Of a stretch of 64,000 bases of DNA, positions 35,529 through 47,564 are shown in pieces; the stretch's first letter is position 1; the number at the start of each line of letters is the position of its first letter. The DNA comes from JBAVEL01 sp049587715. Its GTDB lineage: Bacteria; Bacteroidota; Ignavibacteria; UBA10030; UBA6906. The position numbers were made by a program, and so were the translations under genes. The notes beneath the pieces are model-generated. The model searched no databases. It saw only the letters and a list, made by a program, of their open reading frames with translations, and was not told where the DNA came from. The DNA lies in assembly GCA_049587715.1 (NCBI GenBank), contig JBAVEL010000037.1:1-64000 (forward strand). The letters run 5' to 3'.

Positions 35529-36344
35529 GTGGCCTCGCTGATTGATCCCCGCGCCGCCATCAGCCCCCGTGCGGAGCTGGGCCGGGATGTGGCGGTGGGG
35601 CCCTTCACGGTGGTGGAGGAAGGTGCGGTTGTGGGGGACGGCACCCAGATCGCGGCCTGCGCCCTCATCGGCCGGGGGGCCCGGATCGGGCGCGACTGCC
35701 GCATCCACCACGGGGCGGTGGTGGGGCACGAACCGCAGGACCTGAAGTATGCCGGTGAGAAATCTGTGTGCGAGGTGGGGGACAGGACCGTGGTGCGGGA
35801 ATGCGCCACGCTCCACCGGGGCACGGGGGAGGGGGGGCGCACGGTCATCGGGTCCGACTGCCTGCTCATGGGGTATGTCCATGTGGCCCACGACTGCGTG
35901 GTGGGCACCCGCGTCATCATGGCCAACGCGGCCATGCTGGCCGGCCACTGCGAAGTGGGAGACCATGCCACCATCGGGGGCATCACGCCCGTGCACCAGT
36001 TCGTGCGCATCGGGATGCACTCCATGATCGGGGGGGGGCTGCGGGTCCCCAAGGATGTCCCCCCCTTTGTGCTGGCGGGACAGGAGCCGCTCATCTTTCA
36101 GGGGCTGAATTCCATCGGGCTGCGCCGGCGCGGCTTCACCCCCGCGTGCATTGCCGCCCTGGAAAATGTCTACGCCCTGATCTACGGCTCGGGGATGAAC
36201 GTCTCGCAGGCCCTGGCCCGGATCCGGGAGGATGCCTCCCTGATCGGCGTTCCCGAGGTGGACGCGGCGGTCCGGTTCATAGAGGCAAGCCGGCGGGGCA
36301 TCATTGCGGGGCCGCGCCGCTTCAGGCACCGGCAGGCGGAATGA
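35529..36344 (+). CDS. lpxA: UDP-N-acetylglucosamine acyltransferase LpxA
   Basis: First step of lipid A synthesis. 271 residues, GTG start three bases after lpxC/fabZ. Hexapeptide repeats run from IDPRAAISPRAELG to about residue 180, with GHEPQDLKY and the catalytic-His segment LLMGYVHVAHDCVVG, then the C-terminal helical part starting QGLNSIGLRRRGF. Consistent with the adjacent LpxC and LpxD. Confidence 0.95.
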   Translation: MASLIDPRAAISPRAELGRDVAVGPFTVVEEGAVVGDGTQIAACALIGRGARIGRDCRIHHGAVVGHEPQDLKYAGEKSVCEVGDRTVVRECATLHRGTGEGGRTVIGSDCLLMGYVHVAHDCVVGTRVIMANAAMLAGHCEVGDHATIGGITPVHQFVRIGMHSMIGGGLRVPKDVPPFVLAGQEPLIFQGLNSIGLRRRGFTPACIAALENVYALIYGSGMNVSQALARIREDASLIGVPEVDAAVRFIEASRRGIIAGPRRFRHRQAE

Positions 36345-37117
36345 CATCCGCCTGGGTGTTTGCCGACGACGGGGCCGGCCCCGGGGGGCTGCACATGCGC
36401 CGGGACGAAGAGGCCGCGCTCCGGGTGGCCGGGGGAGGGGGCCCTTCCGTGCTCCGCGTCTACACCTGGCGGCCGCATGCGGTGTCCCTCGGGCGGAATC
36501 AACAGGAGGGTGAGCTGGACCTCTCCGCCTGCCGGGTGCGGGGGCTGGATGTCGTGCGGCGTCCCACGGGGGGGAGGGCCATCCTTCATGCGGAGGAGCT
36601 CACCTACAGCATCGTGATGCCCTCGCACGGGCGGAGCGTCTCCGAGATCTACCGGCAGGTGTGCGGGGCCCTTCTGCGGGGGCTGGCCGCGTTCGGGGTC
36701 CGGGCTGATTTCCGGAAGGCGCAGGCGGACTTTCCGCGCCTCTACGGGCGCCCCTCCTCTGCCGCCTGCTTTGCCGGCTCGGCCCGGCACGAGATCGAGT
36801 GGAAGGGGCGGAAGCTCGTGGGGAGCGCCCAGAGGCGGTACGGGAGCAGCCCCCGGGAGGCGGTTCTCCAGCACGGCTCCATCCTCACGGGGCCCTCGCA
36901 CCGCATGCTGGTGGAGTGCCTGGCGGGGGGGGAGGGCCCGTGGAAAGAGACCCTCCGGAGAGAGATGCGGGAGCATACGGTGGACCTCGGCGAAATTCTG
37001 GGAAAGCCCCCCGATCTGGGTTCGCTGGCGGAGTGCATCCGGCGGGGGTTTGCCGGGGAGTGGGGGGTGGAGTTCCGCTCTGAACAGGTTCCACATCCGG
37101 GAGATGTCCATGCCTGA
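36341..37117 (+). CDS. LipM-like octanoyl-/lipoyl-transferase
   Basis: 258 residues of the biotin/lipoate A/B ligase fold. RVYTWRPHAVSLGRNQ, VVRRPTGGRAILHAEELTYSI and WKGRKLVGSAQRR are family signatures. The cysteine in SSAACFAGS (about residue 147) is at the catalytic position of LipM, which moves octanoate from ACP to carrier proteins, so LipM is favoured over an ATP-dependent LplA. The ATG overlaps the lpxA stop (ATGA). lipA is not in the window. Confidence 0.82.
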   Translation: MTSAWVFADDGAGPGGLHMRRDEEAALRVAGGGGPSVLRVYTWRPHAVSLGRNQQEGELDLSACRVRGLDVVRRPTGGRAILHAEELTYSIVMPSHGRSVSEIYRQVCGALLRGLAAFGVRADFRKAQADFPRLYGRPSSAACFAGSARHEIEWKGRKLVGSAQRRYGSSPREAVLQHGSILTGPSHRMLVECLAGGEGPWKETLRREMREHTVDLGEILGKPPDLGSLAECIRRGFAGEWGVEFRSEQVPHPGDVHA

Positions 37118-37955
37118 GAAGAAACGCGCCCCCGGCGCTCCGGATCCCTCCATGCGGCCGAGGGTCGTGACCACCAAGACGGTCATGACCATGAAGCGCG
37201 CGGGGGAAAAGATCGCCATGCTGACCGCCTACGACTACCTTGTGGCCAGGTACCTGGACCACGTGGGGATGGACATCATCCTGGTGGGCGACTCGCTGGG
37301 CAACGTGGTGCAGGGCTATGAAACCACCCTTCCCGTCACCGTGGACGACATGATCTACCACGCCAAGGCGGTGAAGCGGGCGGTCCGGAATGCCCTCATC
37401 GTGGTGGACATGCCCTTCATGTCGTATCAGAACAGCCTGGACGAGGCCGTGCGGAACTGCGGGCGGGTGATGAAAGAGGTGGGGGTCGGGGCGGTGAAGC
37501 TGGAAGGGGGGGCGTACATCGCGGAGCTGGTGCGGCATCTTGTCCGGATCGGGATTCCGGTGATGGGGCACCTGGGGCTTACCCCCCAGGCCATCAACAA
37601 GTTCGGAACCTATGAGGTGCGCGCCCGGGATCCCCGGGAAGCCAGGGAGATCCTGGCCGATGCCAGGGCCCTGGCGCGGGCGGGCGTGTTCGCCATTGTC
37701 CTGGAGAAGATACCCGCTTCCCTGGCCGCCCGGATCACCCGGGCGGTTCCGGTGCCCACCATCGGCATCGGGGCGGGTCCCCACTGCGACGGCCAGGTGC
37801 TCGTGGTGTACGACATGCTGGGCCTGACCGAGGAGTTCAAACCCCGGTTCGTGCGCCGCTATGCGGAGCTTGCCGAGACCATGCGGGGGGCCTTCCGCGG
37901 CTACATTGACGACGTGAAGGGGGGGCGGTTTCCCCTGCGAAAGGAGAGCTACTGA
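37110..37955 (+). CDS. panB: 3-methyl-2-oxobutanoate hydroxymethyltransferase PanB
   Basis: First step of pantothenate synthesis. About 281 residues: IAMLTAYDYLVARYLD, MDIILVGDSLGNVVQGYETTLPVTVDDM with Mg2+-binding Asp residues, GAVKLEGG, VMGHLGLTPQ and IPTIGIGAGPHCDGQVLV-type segments (here PTIGIGAGPHCDGQ). The ATG at 37110 has GGGAG six bases upstream. An ATG at 37104 lies too close to that site. It overlaps the LipM-like gene by eight bases. panC is not nearby. Confidence 0.95.
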   Translation: MPEKKRAPGAPDPSMRPRVVTTKTVMTMKRAGEKIAMLTAYDYLVARYLDHVGMDIILVGDSLGNVVQGYETTLPVTVDDMIYHAKAVKRAVRNALIVVDMPFMSYQNSLDEAVRNCGRVMKEVGVGAVKLEGGAYIAELVRHLVRIGIPVMGHLGLTPQAINKFGTYEVRARDPREAREILADARALARAGVFAIVLEKIPASLAARITRAVPVPTIGIGAGPHCDGQVLVVYDMLGLTEEFKPRFVRRYAELAETMRGAFRGYIDDVKGGRFPLRKESY

Positions 37956-37956
37956 C

Positions 37957-38748
37957 GTGGGCTCCCCGCGGGGCCCCCGGCGGGCCCACATTCTGGTGTC
38001 CAACGACGACGGGATCGACGCACCCGGCATCTTCGCCCTGGTGCGGGAGCTGAAGACCTTTGCGGACGTGACGGTGGTGGCCCCCGACAGGCAGCAGAGC
38101 GCCGTGGGGCACGCCATCACCATGAACTACCCCCTGCGGGCGGTTCCCGTCCGGAGAGGAGAGGAGTTGTTCGGCTATGCGGTATCCGGCACCCCGGCCG
38201 ACGCCGTCAAACTGGGGGTGCGGTTCCTTCTGAGGCGTCCCCCCGACCTCCTCATGTCGGGCATCAACCACGGCTCCAACACCGCCATCAGCGTGATCTA
38301 CTCGGGCACGGTCTCGGCGGCCACCGAAGGCACCATTCTGGGGATTCCCTCCATTGCCATATCCCTGACCACGCACGGGGAGGCGGATTTCTCGTACGCC
38401 GCGCGGTTCGGAGGGCGTGTGGCGCGGCTTGTGCTCCGCCGGGGGCTTCCGCCCGGCACCCTCCTCAACGTGAACGTCCCTGCCGTGGACGAGAAGAGAA
38501 TCCGCGGCGTCCGGGTGACGCGCCAGGGGGCCTCCACCTGGGACGACACGTTCGATGTGCGCCGCGATCCGGCCAACCGCGAGTACTTCTGGCTGACCGG
38601 GCGTCTGAAGGTGACGGACACGGACCCCGGGGTGGACGAGGTGGCGGTCCGGAACAGGTACGTCTCCATCACCCCCATCCGGTACGACCTGACCGACGTG
38701 GCGATGCTGCGGAAGCTGAAGGCCTGGAAGGTGGAGGCCCTCAGGTAG
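37957..38748 (+). CDS. surE: 5'/3'-nucleotidase SurE
   Basis: Metal-dependent nucleotidase/polyphosphatase, 263 residues. The metal site ILVSNDDGIDAPGI is at the N-terminus, with VVAPDRQQSAVGHAIT, SGTPADAVKLGV, LMSGINHGSNTA and YSGTVSAATEG following in the usual order. GTG start one base after the panB stop. Confidence 0.95.
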   Translation: MGSPRGPRRAHILVSNDDGIDAPGIFALVRELKTFADVTVVAPDRQQSAVGHAITMNYPLRAVPVRRGEELFGYAVSGTPADAVKLGVRFLLRRPPDLLMSGINHGSNTAISVIYSGTVSAATEGTILGIPSIAISLTTHGEADFSYAARFGGRVARLVLRRGLPPGTLLNVNVPAVDEKRIRGVRVTRQGASTWDDTFDVRRDPANREYFWLTGRLKVTDTDPGVDEVAVRNRYVSITPIRYDLTDVAMLRKLKAWKVEALR

Positions 38749-38763
38749 CGTCCGCCGGGGACG
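38749..38763 (+). terminator. Small hairpin after surE
   Basis: CGTCC/GGACG with a 5-base loop in the 22-base convergent gap between surE and the small transporter subunit gene. Weak and without a clear T run. Confidence 0.3.
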
Positions 38764-38770
38764 GTTCTCC

Positions 38771-38881
38771 TCAATCCTCCTTCCGGGGCGGGGCGCGGAG
38801 GACTTTCACGAAGAAGTACACGGTGACGGCGGTGATGACGGCCATGGTGGCGGTCATCATAACCAGGGCGGCCGTGCTCAT
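38771..38881 (-). CDS. MetS-like small subunit of NSS transporter
   Basis: A 36-residue protein (MSTAALVMMTATMAVITAVT..., ending RAPPRKED): one membrane helix and a charged cytoplasmic tail. It matches the small partners encoded after sodium-dependent NSS transporters (for example MetS of MetPS and similar alanine/methionine import subunits). The ATG overlaps the stop of the transporter gene (ATGA) and is preceded by AAAGGAG, so translation is well supported despite the size. Confidence 0.75.
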   Translation of the reverse strand: MSTAALVMMTATMAVITAVTVYFFVKVLRAPPRKED

Positions 38882-40548
38882 GGGCGGGCTCCTTTCTTCT
38901 TCCGGCGCCTGTGGGCGGCATACACCAGGGCGCAGATCCCGAGGAACGCACAGCTCAGAAGCACGCGGGCTCCCGTCACCCAGGCCAGTTGGGTCTCGAG
39001 GCGGGCGGCGGTTGCCGCATCCGGCGCTCCGGCGATCCTCTCCTTCAGTCCCGTCATGAAAACCTGCCGGATGACCGAGCCGTCATCCAGGGGCCAGCCG
39101 TTTCCGTGGAGGAGGCTCTGCCAGGCCAGGCCCCAGTTCCCGCCGAGCGGCGCCACCACGGAGCCGAAGAAGACGAAGAGAAGGAACAGGGGCGTGACGT
39201 ACCGGATGATGAACCGGTAGGCATCCGGGACCTTCATGTCGGCCCCCCGGGTCAGCTCCTCCCATCCCCTCCGCACGCCGAACATCCAGGCGAAGAGCAC
39301 CGATTCCGCCAGGGCAAACACAACCAGCGACACGGTTCCCGCCCAGTAATCGTACTCATCGAAGACCCCGTACTGGTAGAGGAAGACGGTGGGGAGCCCC
39401 AGCAGCAGCACCACGGCCCCGAACGACCAGGCGGACCGTTCCCTGCTCCATCCGAACTCGTCTTGCATGAAGCCCATCCAGGGTGTTCCCATGGCGAGCG
39501 AAGAGGTGATGCCGGCGAAGAACAGGAGCCCGAACCAGAAGACCCCCGCCACGGCTGCAGCCAGGGGGCCCCAGTTCTCGAACAGGAACGGCATTGTCTG
39601 AAAGGCCATCCCGAATCCCGCGTTCTCCTTCACCCAGTCCAGTCCCAGGTACCCGGCGGCAATGGGGATGACGATGGAGCTTCCCAGCACCACCTCCACA
39701 AACTCGTTCATCCATCCGGCCGACATGGCGTTCAGGGCGATGTCTTCCTTCTCGCGGACATATGCGGCGTAGCAGTGGATGGTCCCCATGCCCACGGAGA
39801 GCGTGAAGAAGATCTGCCCGGCCGCGGCCAGCCACACCTTGGGGTTGGCCAGCGAATCAAACTGCGGGTTCCAGAGGAACTCCAGTCCGGCCCACGCACT
39901 TGCATCCGGATGCGCGGCAGTGGCCCCCGAGTTGCCGAGGGTGAGGCCGCGCACGGCGAGGAACACGCCGAACAGGATGAGCAGCGGCATCCCGATCTTG
40001 GCGGTGCGCTCCACCCCTCCGCTGAGCCCGCGCGAGAGAATCCACGTATTGAGGAGAAGGCAGAGGAGATAGAACAGGGGCGCCTCGAAGGGTATCCCCG
40101 TTGTGGTGGTGGAGATGTCCACGTAGTTGGTGAAGAAGGCCGCCACCTCCGTCTGGGAGAGCCCTTCAAAGGTCCTTCCCACGGAGTGCATCACGTACGA
40201 CATGGTCCAGGATTCGATGTAGCAGTAGTAGGCGGCCACGGCGAGGTTGGTCCAGATCCCGAAGACCCCGAAGTACTTGAGGAGGCGCCCCCGCGCCATG
40301 CTGTCCAGAATGAACGGGGTGGAGTGGTTGCCGCGTCTTCCCCCGAAGCGCCCCATGGTCCATTCGATCCAGAGGAGCGGGATGCCCATGACGAGGAAAG
40401 ACACGAGGTAGGGGATGATGAAGGCGCCCCCGCCGTTGTTCACCGCCTGCACCGGAAAGCGGAGGAAGTTCCCGAGGCCCACGGCGTTGCCCGCCATGGC
40501 CAGGACCAGCCCCACGCGCGACCCCCAGCGCTCTTTGGTGTGCGACAT
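38878..40548 (-). CDS. Sodium-dependent transporter, NSS (SLC6) family
   Basis: 556 residues with about 12 membrane helices. The first helix has the unwound Na+/substrate motif AMAGNAVGLGNFLRFP (about residues 17-32), followed by NNGGGAFIIPYLVSFLVMGIPLLWIEW. The family imports amino acids with sodium. Substrate is not evident, but the tiny partner gene suggests a Met/Ala-type importer (inference). The ATG at 40548 is chosen because the in-frame start at 40605 is inside the -35 box. A good promoter lies upstream. Confidence 0.9.
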   Translation of the reverse strand: MSHTKERWGSRVGLVLAMAGNAVGLGNFLRFPVQAVNNGGGAFIIPYLVSFLVMGIPLLWIEWTMGRFGGRRGNHSTPFILDSMARGRLLKYFGVFGIWTNLAVAAYYCYIESWTMSYVMHSVGRTFEGLSQTEVAAFFTNYVDISTTTTGIPFEAPLFYLLCLLLNTWILSRGLSGGVERTAKIGMPLLILFGVFLAVRGLTLGNSGATAAHPDASAWAGLEFLWNPQFDSLANPKVWLAAAGQIFFTLSVGMGTIHCYAAYVREKEDIALNAMSAGWMNEFVEVVLGSSIVIPIAAGYLGLDWVKENAGFGMAFQTMPFLFENWGPLAAAVAGVFWFGLLFFAGITSSLAMGTPWMGFMQDEFGWSRERSAWSFGAVVLLLGLPTVFLYQYGVFDEYDYWAGTVSLVVFALAESVLFAWMFGVRRGWEELTRGADMKVPDAYRFIIRYVTPLFLLFVFFGSVVAPLGGNWGLAWQSLLHGNGWPLDDGSVIRQVFMTGLKERIAGAPDAATAARLETQLAWVTGARVLLSCAFLGICALVYAAHRRRKKKGARP

Positions 40549-40577
40549 CCGGAATCGTGGCTCTGTGTGCGGCTTGG

Positions 40578-40605
40578 ATGATAGCAGAAAAAGGAGGGAT
40601 GTCAA
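40578..40605 (-). promoter_or_regulatory. Sigma70-type promoter of the NSS transporter gene
   Basis: Minus strand: TTGACA (40600-40605), 16 bp, TATCAT (40578-40583), about 30 bases before the start codon. Confidence 0.7.
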
Positions 40606-40692
40606 GGAACGCCGCCGGGTGGGCGCAAGTCATTGCCCCGCAGAGGTTTATGGGCTTCCCTGGATCCCCCTCCCGGGCTTCTCCCGGGGGTC

Positions 40693-40722
40693 TTGACATT
40701 GAATCCGGAATCCCTTTATTAG
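40693..40722 (+). promoter_or_regulatory. rRNA promoter P1
   Basis: Plus strand: TTGACA (40693-40698), 18 bp, TATTAG (40717-40722). The 436-base gap between the NSS gene and 16S holds only this promoter, P2, a boxA and a processing arm, with no open frame of note. Confidence 0.6.
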
Positions 40723-40792
40723 TGTTCCCTACTTGATCCGGAAGCCCCGGTCTTCCTCCCTGAAGAAAAGACCGATTTTCACTCCGGGCTTC

Positions 40793-40821
40793 TTGACAAC
40801 GGCAACGTTCTTTAGTATATT
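40793..40821 (+). promoter_or_regulatory. rRNA promoter P2
   Basis: Plus strand: TTGACA (40793-40798), 17 bp, TATATT (40816-40821), the strongest promoter in the window, about 160 bases before mature 16S and 100 bases after P1. A short hairpin follows (CCCGC/GCGGG, within 40827-40843). Confidence 0.85.
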
Positions 40822-40852
40822 AAAAACCCGCTTCGACAGCGGGTTGAGTTTC

Positions 40853-40866
40853 TGTTCTTTGAAAAA
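40853..40866 (+). promoter_or_regulatory. boxA-like antitermination site in the rRNA leader
   Basis: TGTTCTTTGAAAAA resembles the boxA (TGCTCTTTAACA) that loads NusB/S10 on rRNA transcripts. A second copy lies before 23S. Confidence 0.55.
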
Positions 40867-40886
40867 CGAAGTGCATAGCCACAAGT
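40860..40886 (+). repeat. 5' arm of the 16S precursor processing stem
   Basis: Pairs with 42579-42605 (3' arm): TGAAAAACGA, GTGCATAGCC and ACAAGT have complements there in order, interrupted only by two single-base bulges, giving about 25 base pairs around the whole 16S. This is the expected RNase III substrate. Confidence 0.75.
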
Positions 40887-40984
40887 CATTCTTGGCAGAG
40901 TTTCTTAACCTTGGCTGAGATGCTTGTCGTCCACAAGTAATCGAAGCCATCTTCAGACTCGACGAAGAAGTTATGAAGATAACT

Positions 40985-42534
<1,550 letters not shown>

Positions 42535-42578
42535 CTCATCCGCCTCACGGCGGGTGGAGCTCTCGCTCTGTCGGGGGT

Positions 42579-42605
42579 ACTTGTCGGCTATGCACTCGTT
42601 TTTCA
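42579..42605 (+). repeat. 3' arm of the 16S precursor processing stem
   Basis: Complement of 40860-40886. ACTTGTCGGCTATGCAC followed by TCGTTTTTCA. Confidence 0.75.
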
Positions 42606-42650
42606 TTTCCCGAATGAGTTCTCCGGTTCATTCTGCCCCGTGCGGTCGAT

Positions 42651-42724
<74 letters not shown>

Positions 42725-42795
42725 CAAAAGGGCGGCGCTCGGGGGGCGGCATGCGGGGAAGGTCGGGCCCGGAGGGATCCTGAGGCGATCCTGCC

Positions 42796-42868
42796 GGGGC
42801 TGTAGCTCAGCTGGGAGAGCGTCTGGTTTGCAACCAGAAGGTCAGGGGTTCGATTCCCCTCAGCTCCA
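42796..42868 (+). tRNA. tRNA-Ala (TGC)
   Basis: 73 nt. Acceptor GGGGCTG/CAGCTCC, anticodon TGC in CTGGTTTGCAACCAG, T-arm AGGGGTTCGATTCCCCT. CCA is not encoded. The Ile-Ala spacer pair is the common bacterial arrangement. Confidence 0.97.
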
Positions 42869-42932
42869 CAAGGGGTTCCCCCCTCCATTCCCGAAGGGGA
42901 ATGGAGGTTGATGTGCGTGAGGAATCCCGGCT

Positions 42933-42946
42933 CGTTCTTTGACAAT
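42933..42946 (+). promoter_or_regulatory. boxA-like site before 23S
   Basis: CGTTCTTTGACAAT in the spacer after tRNA-Ala, matching the leader boxA at TTCTTTGA. Confidence 0.5.
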
Positions 42947-43026
42947 TGGGAAGAGTGTTGTCATCACGGTGCCAGTCGTTTCCTGGACTCCGGTCCAGGA
43001 GAACAAACGCATCGGGGGTGACACCT

Positions 43027-43062
43027 GGCAAGCCTAAGTATCCGTGTTTTTATTGATGCACC
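43027..43062 (+). repeat. 5' arm of the 23S precursor processing stem
   Basis: Pairs with 46243-46274: GGCAAGCCT, CCGTG and TTATTGATGCACC all have complements there in reverse order. A second, inner pairing (CAATAAAGA and TTGGTTAAG at about 43115-43137 with 46192-46214) directly frames 23S. Confidence 0.75.
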
Positions 43063-43129
43063 TTGCCGCGCGTACGCCGAAAGGCGGACAGCGGCGTGTG
43101 GACAGTGTCCGCGTCAATAAAGACTTTTG

Positions 43130-46200
<3,071 letters not shown>

Positions 46201-46242
46201 ATATTCTTTATTGTCACGGATGCATGTCCCCGCCGGGCGGCG

Positions 46243-46274
46243 GGTGCATCAATAAGACCACGGAAAGGCTTGCC
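46243..46274 (+). repeat. 3' arm of the 23S precursor processing stem
   Basis: GGTGCATCAATAA, CACGG and AGGCTTGCC, complementary to 43027-43062. Confidence 0.75.
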
Positions 46275-46301
46275 CTCTTCCCCTTGTCAGAGTCGAGAGA
46301 T

Positions 46302-46419
46302 TTCTGGCGACCATAGCGGAGGTGTCACACCCGATCCCATTCCGAACTCGGCAGTTAAGCCCTCCAGCGCCGATGGTACTGCTCGGGCGACCGTGCGGGA
46401 GAGTAGGACGTTGCCAGGA
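46302..46419 (+). rRNA. rrf: 5S ribosomal RNA
   Basis: About 118 nt. TCTGGCGACC at the 5' end pairs with GTTGCCAGGA at the 3' end. The internal CCCATTCCGAACTCGGCAGTTAAG is the universal 5S loop region. It lies about 100 bases after 23S. Confidence 0.95.
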
Positions 46420-46426
46420 TTTTAGT

Positions 46427-46465
46427 GATCCGTCCCGGCCGGGTGCCGGGACGGATCTTTTTTTT
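46427..46465 (+). terminator. rRNA operon terminator
   Basis: Perfect 13-bp stem GATCCGTCCCGGC/GCCGGGACGGATC with a 5-base loop, followed by eight T (46458-46465). Confidence 0.95.
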
Positions 46466-46491
46466 CCGGGAGAGGGGCCCCCTCTCCCTTC

Positions 46492-46520
46492 TTGCCTCCC
46501 TCCGGCGAATCCGATATCTT
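46492..46520 (+). promoter_or_regulatory. Promoter of the lipoprotein-sigma54 activator-kinase operon
   Basis: Plus strand: TTGCCT (46492-46497), 17 bp, TATCTT (46515-46520), about 45 bases before the lipoprotein start codon. Confidence 0.55.
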
Positions 46521-46565
46521 GAGCCGGGTGTGAACCCGGTTCAGGAACCCACGCGCAGGCGCCCC

Positions 46566-47564
46566 ATGCCCAGGCTTCGGTGGTCCGGTTCTCTTCTCCT
46601 TCTGGGAGCCGTGGTGTGCCTTGTCGGCGCCTGCGATGCGCCGCGCCGCAACCCCCTGGATCCCGAGAACCCCGACACGGTCCTGCGGACGCTCCGGGGC
46701 ACCGTCCGGTCGGATGCGCGTGCGCCCCTTCCCCTGGCCGGCGTGGCCGTGCTCTGGGAAAGCGGCGGGATCTCCACCGCCACCGACTCCGCGGGCCGCT
46801 TTGCCCTCCTGACCACCTCCGCCTCGGGCGGGTGGCTCCGGTTCCTGAAGACCGGATACCGTCCCGACTCCGTGATGGTGCAATGGACCTCCGCCGGGGC
46901 CGTCACCGTGGATCCGCTCCTGGACGCGGAACCGTCCCTCGACAGCCTGCTCCTCTACACCGTTGTGAAGAACTGGTACAGCCAGCGGGAGTACTCGCTT
47001 GCCGTGGATGTCACCGTCTCGGACGACGACGACATAGACAGCGTCTGGATCTCCCAGGCCCATCTCTCCCTCCGGGCTTCCCTCGAACGGATCTCCTCCA
47101 GCCGGTTCCAGGGGAGGTTCGCCGACTACGACCTGGGGCTCTCTTCCCTGGAGGAGCTCATCGGAAGGCCGGTGATGATCACGGCCGCGGATCGCGCGGG
47201 GCGCTCCTCTGCCGTGGGAAGCGGCTTCGTCCTCCGGGTGATCCGGGAGGAGATCGAACCGCTCTCCCCCCGGAACCAGGACACCGTCGTGACCGCGTCC
47301 GTGGAGCTCCGGTGGAGGCGGTTTGAGCCGGGATTCCGGTTCAGCTATCTGGTGGAAGTATACACGGACGAGCCGGAGCCCGTCCAGGTCTGGTCCCGGG
47401 GGGGCATCTCCTCCACCGAGATATCCGTTGTCGTGGATCCCCCCATCGGCGTGCCCGCCCCCGAGAACCGTTACTTCTGGGTGGTCTGGTGCATCGACGA
47501 CTTCCAGAACCGGAGCCGGTCCAAGCCGGCCTCCTTCACGCTCCTTCCCGCAGAGACGAGATGA
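46566..47564 (+). CDS. Lipoprotein with carboxypeptidase-regulatory-like domain
   Basis: 332 residues with a lipoprotein signal (SGSLLLLGAVVCLVGAC, Cys about 23). Residues about 40-110 (LRGTVRSDARAPLPLAGVAVLWESGGISTATDSAGRFAL split across strands) form a CarboxypepD_reg-type beta sandwich. The rest is beta-rich, with a possible fibronectin-like fold near the end (FSYLVEVYTDEPEPVQVWS). It is an outer-membrane or periplasmic structural protein of unknown role. It shares an ATGA overlap with the sigma54 activator gene, so the two are made together. Confidence 0.7.
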   Translation: MPRLRWSGSLLLLGAVVCLVGACDAPRRNPLDPENPDTVLRTLRGTVRSDARAPLPLAGVAVLWESGGISTATDSAGRFALLTTSASGGWLRFLKTGYRPDSVMVQWTSAGAVTVDPLLDAEPSLDSLLLYTVVKNWYSQREYSLAVDVTVSDDDDIDSVWISQAHLSLRASLERISSSRFQGRFADYDLGLSSLEELIGRPVMITAADRAGRSSAVGSGFVLRVIREEIEPLSPRNQDTVVTASVELRWRRFEPGFRFSYLVEVYTDEPEPVQVWSRGGISSTEISVVVDPPIGVPAPENRYFWVVWCIDDFQNRSRSKPASFTLLPAETR

